Source: Taibaiella sp965229095
GTDB lineage: Bacteria; Bacteroidota; Bacteroidia; Chitinophagales; Chitinophagaceae
Assembly: GCA_965229095.1 (NCBI GenBank)
Contig: OZ245855.1
Location: forward strand, 4,526,001-4,590,000
Direction of reading: 5' to 3'
DNA: 64,000 bases
The position numbers and the translations under genes were made by a program. The notes beneath the pieces were generated by a model. That model saw only the letters and a program-made list of their open reading frames with translations, was not told where the DNA came from and made no database searches. Positions 52,718-60,908 of this stretch are shown here, piece after piece (position 1 is the stretch's first letter; every line of letters starts with the position of its first letter).

Positions 52718-54136
52718 TTATATAAGGGCATCTCCCTCGGATGGATAAGGGCCTTTCCCCATCCATTTCAAAATGGTGCTGAACAGATCGGCAGTACGGG
52801 CAGGATGAGCGGCCCAGTTCTTTTGATTGTAGATCAGCGGTACCATCATATGCTCCCTTTGCAGGGAACCATGTGATCCTATATGTTCCGGTATTTCCCA
52901 AAAATCCCGGAGGTCATGCCCTTTATTGGCGCTTACCACAATATCTCCCGCCCGGTGGCTCCGGAACAACTGTTCGATCTGTAATAAGGCATCGGGATAT
53001 TCCGATTCGAAGGTAGCCTCCAGCGCTTCCCTGTGGTTCGCTGCGGTAATATTGCCCAGGTTAAAAGGGTCGGCACTTTCGGGGCGGTAGCTGTATTGCT
53101 TACCCTCTTTCCTGATCAATGCCTTGCCTTGCTTGTTCTCTATATAAAAGCTATTGCTTTCATCGGCGCGGTAAGCGATAAAGTCGACCGCTTCCTGCCC
53201 GATGAGGCCTTGCATCCTTTCGTTGCCCATATGGGTATGGATCTCCCCGGCGCCCAGGGCGTGGTCGCCCTCGTGGTTGAGCAGGTGAATACTGCCGAAG
53301 GAATTGCCCGAGATAGAAACCGAAGTTTTGGGATTTCTTCTCCAGATAACGGGGTAGCTCACGGCTTTCATATCCTGGGCCGTAAGCCAGTCGCTGAGGT
53401 CAAAGTGATGTTTGGTAGCGGTGAGGCCGTGGTCGGAGGTCATCAGGAACAAAGTATCTTCCCATATACCCTGCTTTTCCAGGTACGCCTTTACCTCGCC
53501 TATACTGCGGTCTGCTATTTTATAAGCCTCCACAGTACGCTCGTCCCTGATATCGTAATAGTGGGAATCCCAATCTACGCTGGGGAATACGGCAAAAATA
53601 AAATCGAAATCAGGGTCCTTTTTCAGGGTTTCCATGATCCTGGCATGGCCTTCGATATCGACAGGGTGGTTGCGCATAAAGAAATGCGCCCTCATATACA
53701 TCAGCCCTTTTCCCTTCTTGCCTATATCAAACGCATCGGGGACACCCCGGGTAATCATATTGTACAGGTTGTAGGACCGGCCCAACGCTTCCAGCAAAGT
53801 GGGCTTATCGGCATGCATGTCGGTATTGAACAAACCCGCTTCGGGGCCGCAATAGGAACGCATAGAATCGGTATTGAACCAACGTTTGCGTTTAAATTCT
53901 TTTTTATCGAACCAGCGGATGCCGGTAATATCCATTGTGCCGGGAAAATGGCCGGTAAGGAAAGGAAGATAAGCCGGACCCGTAGTGGATGGAAAACAAG
54001 TAGTCGCTTTCCGGAAAGTACCTTCGTCGATGATGCCCTGCAGGTTGGGCAATTCGCCTTTCCCGATCAGTTCGGATATCACATCGATATGGGCACCGTC
54101 TACCAGATAGTAAATAACACGTCTTTTTCTTTTCAT
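52718..54136 (-). CDS. Alkaline-phosphatase-superfamily phosphodiesterase/pyrophosphatase
   Basis: A 472-residue enzyme of the type I phosphodiesterase/nucleotide pyrophosphatase group. Metal ligands: D13 in YYLVDGAH, the catalytic Thr in FPSTTGPAYLPFLTGH (T51 or T52), the DHG block MTSDHGLTATKHH, and late His in EIHTHMGNER and EHIGSHGSL. It has no signal peptide, so it is probably cytoplasmic or membrane-attached. It is the first gene behind operator D, followed by a flippase-like protein, and so may process a lipid head group in sphingolipid or inositol-lipid synthesis; the substrate is not known. Confidence 0.8.
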   Translation of the reverse strand: MKRKRRVIYYLVDGAHIDVISELIGKGELPNLQGIIDEGTFRKATTCFPSTTGPAYLPFLTGHFPGTMDITGIRWFDKKEFKRKRWFNTDSMRSYCGPEAGLFNTDMHADKPTLLEALGRSYNLYNMITRGVPDAFDIGKKGKGLMYMRAHFFMRNHPVDIEGHARIMETLKKDPDFDFIFAVFPSVDWDSHYYDIRDERTVEAYKIADRSIGEVKAYLEKQGIWEDTLFLMTSDHGLTATKHHFDLSDWLTAQDMKAVSYPVIWRRNPKTSVSISGNSFGSIHLLNHEGDHALGAGEIHTHMGNERMQGLIGQEAVDFIAYRADESNSFYIENKQGKALIRKEGKQYSYRPESADPFNLGNITAANHREALEATFESEYPDALLQIEQLFRSHRAGDIVVSANKGHDLRDFWEIPEHIGSHGSLQREHMMVPLIYNQKNWAAHPARTADLFSTILKWMGKGPYPSEGDALI

Positions 54137-54162
54137 CCTGGAGCTATCCGTTTTTGACGGGC

Positions 54163-54170
54163 AAAGGTAC
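54163..54170 (-). promoter_or_regulatory. -7 promoter box of the phosphodiesterase operon
   Basis: TACCTTTG on the minus strand, 26 nt before the ATG. The TTTG inside operator D lies exactly 19 nt upstream, as at site A. Confidence 0.7.
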
Positions 54171-54182
54171 TGACAAAAACTA

Positions 54183-54200
54183 ATTAAACAAACGTTTAAT
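54183..54200 (-). promoter_or_regulatory. Palindromic operator, site D
   Basis: On the minus strand ATTAAACGTTTGTTTAAT, identical over all 18 bases to site A and in the same orientation and position relative to the promoter. Confidence 0.85.
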
Positions 54201-54275
54201 TAGTTTTGCCCGATTGGAGGGATCATGCCCTCCTGTACCTTCTGTATAACGCTCAATGATGCCATTGCTCTGTGC

Positions 54276-54659
54276 TCAGGCAATGCTTACCGGCTTTTTA
54301 TTTTCGTCGATCGCTACAAAGGTGAAGGTACCCGTGATCGCTTTATCGCGTACCTCGGAATACATTTCTTCTATAAAGATGTCCACCTTTACTTTAAGGC
54401 TGGTGGTGCCTATATAGGTTACCTTGCCTATAAGCTCGATGATGGTGCCCCCGGGAATGGGTTTTTTGAAGTCGATCTTGTCGGAAGAAACGGTAACCAC
54501 TTTTTTGCGAGTAAACCTGGTCGCTGCAATAAAGGCCACTTCGTCCATCAACTGCATGGCGGTACCGCCGAATAGGGTGTCGTAGTGGTTCGTATTGTTA
54601 GGAAAAACAGCTTTGAAGATGCGTGTCTCGGAGTCTTTTATTTTTTGTTCTAAAGTCAT
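54276..54659 (-). CDS. Acyl-CoA thioesterase (hotdog fold)
   Basis: A 127-residue single-domain hotdog thioesterase that hydrolyses acyl-CoA. Family motifs: FPNNTNHYDTLFGGTAMQLMDEVAFIAATRF (about 15-45, in two blocks) with the catalytic Asp, and SDKIDFKKPIPGGTIIEL. The ATG at 54659 overlaps the stop of the upstream gene (ATGA). A longer frame to 54758 would run through that gene in another frame and is rejected. Confidence 0.9.
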   Translation of the reverse strand: MTLEQKIKDSETRIFKAVFPNNTNHYDTLFGGTAMQLMDEVAFIAATRFTRKKVVTVSSDKIDFKKPIPGGTIIELIGKVTYIGTTSLKVKVDIFIEEMYSEVRDKAITGTFTFVAIDENKKPVSIA

Positions 54660-54898
54660 TTTTTTATCGTGGGCAGTATAATCTGGGTTACTTTTTCGTT
54701 GAAGGTTTTCAGTCTCATTTCGTGCCGAATTTCCAGCAGGCATTTCCGGCACAGGCAATCGGCGTAGTTGCGGGCCACATAATCTTTTTCGGCATCATTG
54801 AACGTGATCCCGTTGCATTGGCATTCTGTTACATTGCCTACTTTACATTCAAAAGCGGCATTGCACCTGGGACAATATTTGGTTTCATGACAAGGCAT
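54656..54898 (-). CDS. Cysteine-rich CWC family protein
   Basis: An 80-residue protein with the CWC cysteine pattern: CPRCNAAFECKVGNVTECQC (about 9-28), then CLCRKCL. It is a probable zinc-binding protein of unknown function. The ATG at 54898 follows a TACCTTTG box at 54920-54927. The stop overlaps the thioesterase ATG, so the two are coupled. Confidence 0.8.
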   Translation of the reverse strand: MPCHETKYCPRCNAAFECKVGNVTECQCNGITFNDAEKDYVARNYADCLCRKCLLEIRHEMRLKTFNEKVTQIILPTIKK

Positions 54899-54919
54899 AG
54901 CGCGACGGTTGCAATAAGG

Positions 54920-54927
54920 CAAAGGTA
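54920..54927 (-). promoter_or_regulatory. -7 promoter box for the CWC-thioesterase operon
   Basis: TACCTTTG on the minus strand, 21 nt before the ATG at 54898. Confidence 0.6.
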
Positions 54928-54956
54928 ATTGATAACTACAGTTTGCAAGCGGGTAA

Positions 54957-54992
54957 ATCTCCCCTGCCTGTATTTACAAAGGCAGGGGAGAT
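54957..54992 (-). terminator. Terminator after metE
   Basis: A 13-bp perfect stem (54957-54969 with 54980-54992) just after the metE stop. Confidence 0.75.
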
Positions 54993-54997
54993 CTTAA

Positions 54998-57295
54998 TTA
55001 AGAGGTAACTACAGCATTTCTTGCTGTTCTGGCGGCTGCTACCATATGCCGCAGCGCTGCTTCTGTTTCGGGCCAGCCGCGGGTTTTGAGGCCGCAATCG
55101 GGATTTACCCACAAGTTTCTCGCGGGTAACAGCCTTGCCGCAAGCTCCAGCAAGGTGGTCATTTCTTTGGTTGCCGGTATGCGGGGCGAGTGAATGTCAT
55201 AAACCCCTGGCCCTATCTCATTGGGGTATTTGAATGCAGCGAAGGCTTCCAGCAATTCCATTTGCGAACGGGAGGTCTCGATCGTAATCACATCGGCATC
55301 CATGGCTGCGATGTGTTCAATAATATCGTTAAACTCGGAGTAGCACATATGCGTGTGTATCTGGGTTTCGTCTTTCACCCCGGAGGCCGCAATACGGAAG
55401 GCTTTCACTGCCCATTGCAGGTAGCTGTCCCAATCCTGGCGGCGCAAGGGTAAGCCTTCGCGTATAGCAGGCTCGTCGATCTGGATCATTTGTATGCCTG
55501 CTGCTTCCAGGGCTATTACTTCGTCGCGGATAGCCAGCGCTATCTGATCGGCGGTAATGCTCCTGGGCTGGTCGTCCCGTACGAAGGACCACTGCAGGAT
55601 GGTTACCGGCCCTGTGAGCATACCTTTCATAATATGCTTCGTGAGCGATTGGGCATACCGGCTCCAGCGTACGGTCATATCCTGCGGCCTGCTTACATCG
55701 CCATAGATCACGGGCGGCTTGACGCAGCGGCTGCCATAGCTCTGTACCCATCCGTTGCGGGTAAAGGCAAAGCCGTCGAGCTGCTCCCCAAAGTATTCTA
55801 CCATGTCGTTACGTTCAAATTCTCCGTGTACCAGCACGTCCAGGCCAATGGCTTCCTGCAGGGCCACGGTACGTTTGGTCTCCTCTTCAAGCAGGCTTTC
55901 GTACTGCTCAGGGCTGATGCTGCCTTTCTTCCATTGGGCGCGCCATTGACGCACTTCGGGCGTTTGTGGGAAGGAACCTATGGTGGTAGTAGGGAATAGG
56001 GGCAGGTTGAATTTTTGCTGCTGTACTTGTTGCCTGGATGGGAAAGGACTGTGGCGCTGTGCCTGTTCTTCCGTGATGGCCGCTGTCCGTTGCTTTACCG
56101 CAGCGTTGTGGATCAGGGACGAGGCTGTACGGCTTTGCATGGCCGTACGGTTACGGTCAAGCAATAGTGTATCTCCGTCGATAATGTCTTTAAGCTCTTT
56201 GAGCTCGGCCAGTTTTTGCCGGGCAAAAGCCATCCAGTTCTTTAGTTCCGGGTTTAGCTCCGTTTCCAGCTCGAGATCGAACGGCGTATGTAATAAAGAA
56301 CAGGAAGGGGCAAGCATAATGCGATCGGTGCCTATATGCGCCAGCGCTTTCCGGATAAGCGTTAAGGATTGGTCGTAGTTATTCTTCCAGATATTGCGGC
56401 CGTCAACAATGCCCAGTGAGAGACTTAACTTATCGGGTATGTTCGCCAATACTTCGTCTAATTGTTGGGGCGCCCGCACCAGGTCCAGGTGTAAGGCACA
56501 TACCGGAAGGTTAAGGGCTAGCGGCGTATTTTCCCCAAGCCCTTCAAAATAGGTAGCCAGCATGATCTTTAATTGCGGGCATTCCTTCCTGATCTGGTTA
56601 TAGGCTGTTGCATAAGCTTTCTTGTCTTCTTCCCGCAGGTCCATAGCCAGCATCGGTTCGTCCAACTGTATCCATTCGGCGCCATAGTCGGCCAGCTTGT
56701 TTAATATGGTAATGTATGCCGGGAGTAGTTTGGGGAGCAATTGTATGCGGTCGAAGCCTGCTTCTTTTTCTTTGCCCAGCAGTAAGTAAGATACGGGCCC
56801 CAGGAGCACGGGTTTGGGATTGCGGCCGAGTATCTGCTTTGCCCCGTTGAATTCTTCGAATAGCTTACCGGAGAAGGGCTTGAACTCTTGTTTGGCCATA
56901 AATTCAGGGACGATGTAATGATAATTGGTATCGAACCATTTGGTCATTTCCATAGCCGTAATGTCCAGCCCGTTTTTCTGGTAGCCTCTTGCCATGGCAA
57001 AATACAGGTCTAGTTCGGTGCTGCCTTTGACATCAGTGAGCACGGGTACATACCGTTCCGGTATAGCGCCTAACAGCAACGACATATCCAGTACCTGGTC
57101 GTAAAAGCTGAAATCGTTGCAGGGTACCAGGTCGATTCCGGCCCCGGCTTGTGCCAGCCAGTGTTCTTTGCTGAGGGTACGTGCTGTATGGTACAGCTCG
57201 TCTTTGGTTGTTTTGCCTGTCCAGTATTGCTCGCAGGCTTTTTTTAGTTCACGTCCGGCACCAATCCGCGGGTAGCCAAGGTTGTTGAGTAACAT
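54998..57295 (-). CDS. metE: Cobalamin-independent methionine synthase MetE
   Basis: Transfers a methyl group from 5-methyltetrahydropteroyl-triglutamate to homocysteine, the B12-independent last step of methionine synthesis. It has 765 residues, full length for the family, with two TIM-barrel halves. The N-terminal opening LGYPRIGAGRELKKACEQYW and the C-terminal zinc-site motifs HTHMCYSEFNDI and VNPDCGLKTRGWPE are present. A cobalamin riboswitch precedes it, so expression should fall when B12 is plentiful. Confidence 0.97.
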   Translation of the reverse strand: MLLNNLGYPRIGAGRELKKACEQYWTGKTTKDELYHTARTLSKEHWLAQAGAGIDLVPCNDFSFYDQVLDMSLLLGAIPERYVPVLTDVKGSTELDLYFAMARGYQKNGLDITAMEMTKWFDTNYHYIVPEFMAKQEFKPFSGKLFEEFNGAKQILGRNPKPVLLGPVSYLLLGKEKEAGFDRIQLLPKLLPAYITILNKLADYGAEWIQLDEPMLAMDLREEDKKAYATAYNQIRKECPQLKIMLATYFEGLGENTPLALNLPVCALHLDLVRAPQQLDEVLANIPDKLSLSLGIVDGRNIWKNNYDQSLTLIRKALAHIGTDRIMLAPSCSLLHTPFDLELETELNPELKNWMAFARQKLAELKELKDIIDGDTLLLDRNRTAMQSRTASSLIHNAAVKQRTAAITEEQAQRHSPFPSRQQVQQQKFNLPLFPTTTIGSFPQTPEVRQWRAQWKKGSISPEQYESLLEEETKRTVALQEAIGLDVLVHGEFERNDMVEYFGEQLDGFAFTRNGWVQSYGSRCVKPPVIYGDVSRPQDMTVRWSRYAQSLTKHIMKGMLTGPVTILQWSFVRDDQPRSITADQIALAIRDEVIALEAAGIQMIQIDEPAIREGLPLRRQDWDSYLQWAVKAFRIAASGVKDETQIHTHMCYSEFNDIIEHIAAMDADVITIETSRSQMELLEAFAAFKYPNEIGPGVYDIHSPRIPATKEMTTLLELAARLLPARNLWVNPDCGLKTRGWPETEAALRHMVAAARTARNAVVTS

Positions 57296-57465
57296 GCGTT
57301 ATCGCTTTTAAAAATGAATAAACAGGTTTGCGATACGCTTACGCCAAAAGAAAGTGTAATAAGGGAAGGATAAGCTTAGGGAGAACAATCCCGGGCATGG
57401 GTTTGCTGTAAACTTATTCGTCGGTTACCATTACTTCAGATCGCGAAAGCATGTACCATCATAGC

Positions 57466-57582
57466 AGGGCAAGTATCTGACTTCCCCGTACCGGACGGGA
57501 TTACAGTTGCGCGACAGTCCGTGAATTACACACGGTTCCTTTTTAAGTTGCTCCGGGACCAATTTCCGGAGCACACCTTGCT
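57466..57582 (-). promoter_or_regulatory. Cobalamin riboswitch upstream of metE
   Basis: On the minus strand the B12 box AAGTCAGATACTTGCC (57468-57483) is preceded by the core GTGTGTAATTCACGG, then GCGCAACTGTAATCC, the standard order of the cobalamin aptamer. A short P1 (GCAAG with CTTGC) closes it. About 170 nt lie between the aptamer and metE; the expression platform is within them. Confidence 0.9.
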
Positions 57583-57630
57583 ATGGGAATAATAATGATA
57601 AAGAACTTGTTGTTGCGGGCAACAACGGCA

Positions 57631-57638
57631 CAAATATA
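57631..57638 (-). promoter_or_regulatory. -7 promoter box for the metE leader
   Basis: TATATTTG on the minus strand, about 50 nt before the aptamer. Confidence 0.6.
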
Positions 57639-57717
57639 GGAAGAATCGGTACAGGAAACGGGAAATCATTCCGGAATGCCGCCGGGCGGAGAAATTGGAT
57701 AGCTGTATGAAGAATCG

Positions 57718-57725
57718 TAACTTTG
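57718..57725 (+). promoter_or_regulatory. -7 promoter box for the 66-residue gene
   Basis: TAACTTTG, 4 nt before the ATG, implying a leaderless mRNA. Confidence 0.6.
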
Positions 57726-57729
57726 GGTT

Positions 57730-57930
57730 ATGGGGAAATTAAAACTATACGATACTTCCATTCCCCGCGACCTCATTGTCCAGGAGCGGGCCGAAGCCTA
57801 TCAAAGCCTCGCTCCCCGTCAAAAGCTGGATCAGCTTATGGCGCTTATCCGGCTGTCCATCGCCTTGAATGGCGGCCGCCCCCTTAAGCAGCCTCAGGGC
57901 AAAGGCCTTATCATTTCCCGCAATAAATAA
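57730..57930 (+). CDS. Small protein of unknown function (66 residues)
   Basis: A 66-residue, soluble, Lys/Arg/Leu-rich protein (MGKLKLYDTSIPRDLIVQ...). The middle part (about 18-48) should be helical. Support comes from its own promoter box 4 nt before the ATG and from protein-like composition; there is no known domain. It is divergent from the B12-controlled metE gene but lies outside the riboswitch. Confidence 0.55.
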   Translation: MGKLKLYDTSIPRDLIVQERAEAYQSLAPRQKLDQLMALIRLSIALNGGRPLKQPQGKGLIISRNK

Positions 57931-58190
57931 AGTGACTTTCCGTAAGCAGGAAAAAGAAGGACATGTTATACCGTAACCTTGTAACGTTTTTGATTCCATT
58001 TAATAGGATAAAAACGAGTACTGCAGGATCAGGTCGCGAACCAGAGCTCTTTATCTGGTAATGGCCTTACATCGCGGTCATTCTGTGGGCTCCGATGGAA
58101 CCAAAGCATCTTAATCGCTATAAATGTCAATAATATTCAAGATGCTTCACTCCGCAAGCTACATTGCCAATGATATATTCATTTTCAATG

Positions 58191-58331
58191 TTCTTTTTGC
58201 TTGATCAAAAAGAACCAAAAAATCAAGGCCTGTAGAAAACAGGCTAAAAATGGCTTGCCGGGCTGAAAATTTTTAAACTCGTCTTGGGACTCAAACAGTA
58301 AAAATTTTTTAACCGCCCATCAAGCCATTTT
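58191..58331. repeat. Structured intergenic element with nested inverted repeats
   Basis: It begins with TTCTTTTTG-CTTGAT-CAAAAAGAA (58191-58214, perfect 9-bp arms) and ends with CAAGCCATTTT (58321-58331), which pairs perfectly with AAAATGGCTTG at 58247-58257. An A/T inverted repeat (AAAATTTTT) lies inside. There is no coding potential. Similar TTGATCAAAAAGAACC sequences occur in multiple intergenic places in other Bacteroidota as far as I recall, so it may be a MITE-like dispersed repeat. Confidence 0.5.
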
Positions 58332-58429
58332 CTTAACGCCATTTTTCTAAGGGCCACTATAGCGAGTGCTGCATGATGTTGAGAAGGAGATTCCCTTCTC
58401 CTGTTATGTTATCGTTGACCTGATAAAGC

Positions 58430-58461
58430 AAAAACGTTCCGGAGTTACCCGGAACGTTTTT
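58430..58461 (-). terminator. Terminator after nrdA
   Basis: A 13-bp perfect stem (58430-58442 with 58449-58461), 25 bp past the nrdA stop, with T runs in the stem's outer end. Confidence 0.85.
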
Positions 58462-58486
58462 ATTTACTATAACTGTTCAAAAAAAA

Positions 58487-60841
58487 TTAGCTGCCACAAG
58501 CCAGGCACTCATCGCGGTTGTCGAGAGAGCAGGCGATTTCACTTTGTTGCTGTTCTTCCATCTGCGGACGGTTAAGCGCTGCTACGTCTACGGTAAATTT
58601 GATCGCATCGGCAGCCGCTTTGGTGCGGAGGTAGTACATACCGGTCTTCAATCCTTTACGCCATGCGTGGAAGTGCATAGAAGTCAGCTTGGCAAAGTTA
58701 GGCTGGTCCACAAACAGGTTGAGCGATTGCGACTGGCAGATATAAGCGCCCCTGTCGGCAGCCATATCGATAATGCTGCGTTGTTTGATCTCCCATACTG
58801 TTTTGTAGATATCTTTCAGCTCCTGCGGTATTTCCTGGATATTTTGTACCGAACCGTTTTCGGCGATCAGCCTGTTCTTCATGCTGTCGTTCCACAAGCC
58901 CAGTCCTACCAGGTCTTTCAGCAGGTGTTTGTTCACCACTGCAAATTCTCCTGATAATACGCGACGGTTGTAGATATTGCTGGTATAAGGCTCAAAGCAT
59001 TCGTTGTTGCCCAGGATCTGCGAGGTAGATGCGGTAGGCATCGGCGCCAGCAGCAAAGAGTTGCGTACGCCGTATTGCATTACCTCTTTGCGCAGGTTTT
59101 CCCAGTTCCAGCGATCGGTAGGTGCGGTGTTCCAGAGGTCGAACTGGAATTTGCCTTCGCTCAGCGGAGATCCTTTGAAGGTTTCGTAAGCGCCATGTTC
59201 TTTGGCCAGTTCCATAGAGGCTTCCATGGCGCCGAAGTAAATGGTCTCGAAAATATCACGGTTCAGCAAAGCAGCTTCCTCGCTTTCGAAAGGCAGGCGC
59301 AGCAACATAAAGGCATCGGCAAGACCCTGAACGCCTATACCCACAGGGCGGTGACGCTTGTTGGAGTTTTCTGCTTCGGGCAAAGGATAGTAGTTGCCGT
59401 CGATTACTTTGTTGAGGTTGCGGGTTACGATCTTGGATATTTCGTATAATTTCTGGAAATCGAATTTCTTGCCGTCTACAAAGCGGGGCAGGGAAATCGA
59501 AGCCAGGTTACATACGGCTACTTCATCGGGCGCGGTGTACTCAATGATCTCAGTGCACAGGTTAGAGCATTTGATGGTACCCAGGTTCTTTTGGTTGGAT
59601 TTCTCATTGGCGGCATCTTTATACAGGATATAAGGCGTGCCGGTCTCAATTTGAGCTTCGAGTATAGCATTCCACAATTCGCGGGCAGGCATTGTTTTTC
59701 TTGCTTTGCCTTCCTGCTCGTATTGGATGTATTTTTCTTCGAAGGCGGCACCGTACATCTCTTCCAGGCCTTTGGCTTCGTGCGGGCAAAACAGCGACCA
59801 CTGTCCGTTCTCTTCAACGCGTTTCATGAACAGGTCGGATACCCAGAGTGCGGGGAACAAATCCCTTGCCCTCATTTCTTCTTTACCGTGGTTCTTGCGC
59901 AGGTCGAGGAAATCGAAGATATCGGCATGCCATGTTTCCAGGTAAATGGCAAATGCGCCTTTACGCTTTCCGCCGCCCTGGTCTACGTAGCGTGCTGTAT
60001 CGTTAAATACGCGCAGCATAGGGATAATGCCATTGCTTACGCCATTGGTACCTTTAATATAGCTTCCTGTAGCACGGATGTTATGGATGTTGAGGCCTAT
60101 ACCACCTGCACTTTGGGAGATAACAGCACAACGTTTCAGTGTTTCGAAGATACCGTCGATGCTGTCTTCTTTCATGCTTAAGAGGAAGCAGGAAGACATT
60201 TGCGCTTTTGGGGTACCGGCATTAAATAAAGTAGGTGTTGCATGCACAAACCATTTTTCACTCATCAGGTTATAGGTCTCAATAGCGGCGTCGATATCCG
60301 TTTTATGAATGCCTATGGCCACACGCATGAACATATGTTGCGGACGCTCCGTGATCTTGCCATCGGTGCGCAGCAGGTAAGAGCGCTCCAGCGTTTTAAA
60401 GCCGAAGTAATCGAAATGATAATCTCTTTCGTAGATAATGGCAGAATCAATCCTGTCAGCATTTTCCCTTACGATCTCATATACCTCATCAGCATATAGC
60501 GGCGCTTTCTCGTTAGTTTTGGGGTCCACATAATTATAAAGTATCTCTGCTACTTCCGAGAACGACTTCCTGGTGTTTTTGTGCAGGTTACTTACGGCAA
60601 TACGTGCTGCCAGCACAGCAAAATCGGGATGCTGCGTGGTGAACGATGCCGAAGTTTCCGCTGCCAGGTTATCCAGCTCGGTAGTAGTTACATTGTTGTA
60701 AATACCCTGGATCACTTTCTTCGCTATTTCTATAATGTCATCTGAGGTGACCTGCAGGCCATAGCTCAGCTTCATGATGCGGGAAGTGATCTTGTCGAAG
60801 TGTACGGCTTCCGGTTTGCCGCTGCGTTTAATTACGAACAT
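58487..60841 (-). CDS. nrdA: Class I ribonucleoside-diphosphate reductase, alpha subunit
   Basis: Large subunit that reduces ribonucleoside diphosphates to deoxy forms. It has 784 residues. An N-terminal ATP-cone (about 1-95, VIKRSGKPEAVHFDKITSRI) mediates dATP feedback. The catalytic barrel has NLCTEIIEYTAPDEVAVCNLAS (about 425-446, an active-site Cys region) and PTASTSQILGNNECFEPYTSNIY (about 620-642). The C terminus ends ECLACGS, the redox Cys pair. Located 67 bp after nrdB, under the same B12 riboswitch. Confidence 0.96.
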   Translation of the reverse strand: MFVIKRSGKPEAVHFDKITSRIMKLSYGLQVTSDDIIEIAKKVIQGIYNNVTTTELDNLAAETSASFTTQHPDFAVLAARIAVSNLHKNTRKSFSEVAEILYNYVDPKTNEKAPLYADEVYEIVRENADRIDSAIIYERDYHFDYFGFKTLERSYLLRTDGKITERPQHMFMRVAIGIHKTDIDAAIETYNLMSEKWFVHATPTLFNAGTPKAQMSSCFLLSMKEDSIDGIFETLKRCAVISQSAGGIGLNIHNIRATGSYIKGTNGVSNGIIPMLRVFNDTARYVDQGGGKRKGAFAIYLETWHADIFDFLDLRKNHGKEEMRARDLFPALWVSDLFMKRVEENGQWSLFCPHEAKGLEEMYGAAFEEKYIQYEQEGKARKTMPARELWNAILEAQIETGTPYILYKDAANEKSNQKNLGTIKCSNLCTEIIEYTAPDEVAVCNLASISLPRFVDGKKFDFQKLYEISKIVTRNLNKVIDGNYYPLPEAENSNKRHRPVGIGVQGLADAFMLLRLPFESEEAALLNRDIFETIYFGAMEASMELAKEHGAYETFKGSPLSEGKFQFDLWNTAPTDRWNWENLRKEVMQYGVRNSLLLAPMPTASTSQILGNNECFEPYTSNIYNRRVLSGEFAVVNKHLLKDLVGLGLWNDSMKNRLIAENGSVQNIQEIPQELKDIYKTVWEIKQRSIIDMAADRGAYICQSQSLNLFVDQPNFAKLTSMHFHAWRKGLKTGMYYLRTKAAADAIKFTVDVAALNRPQMEEQQQSEIACSLDNRDECLACGS

Positions 60842-60908
60842 ATTGGGAGGTATTTAGAAGTATAATGATTGCTTTCGGGTATATGGTAATAGGGTGGTGG
60901 CTTCGGGT

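Noticed and set aside
52361..54157. Plus-strand frames opposite the phosphodiesterase and flippase-like genes
   Set aside because: Shadows of the minus-strand genes without promoters or recognised domains.
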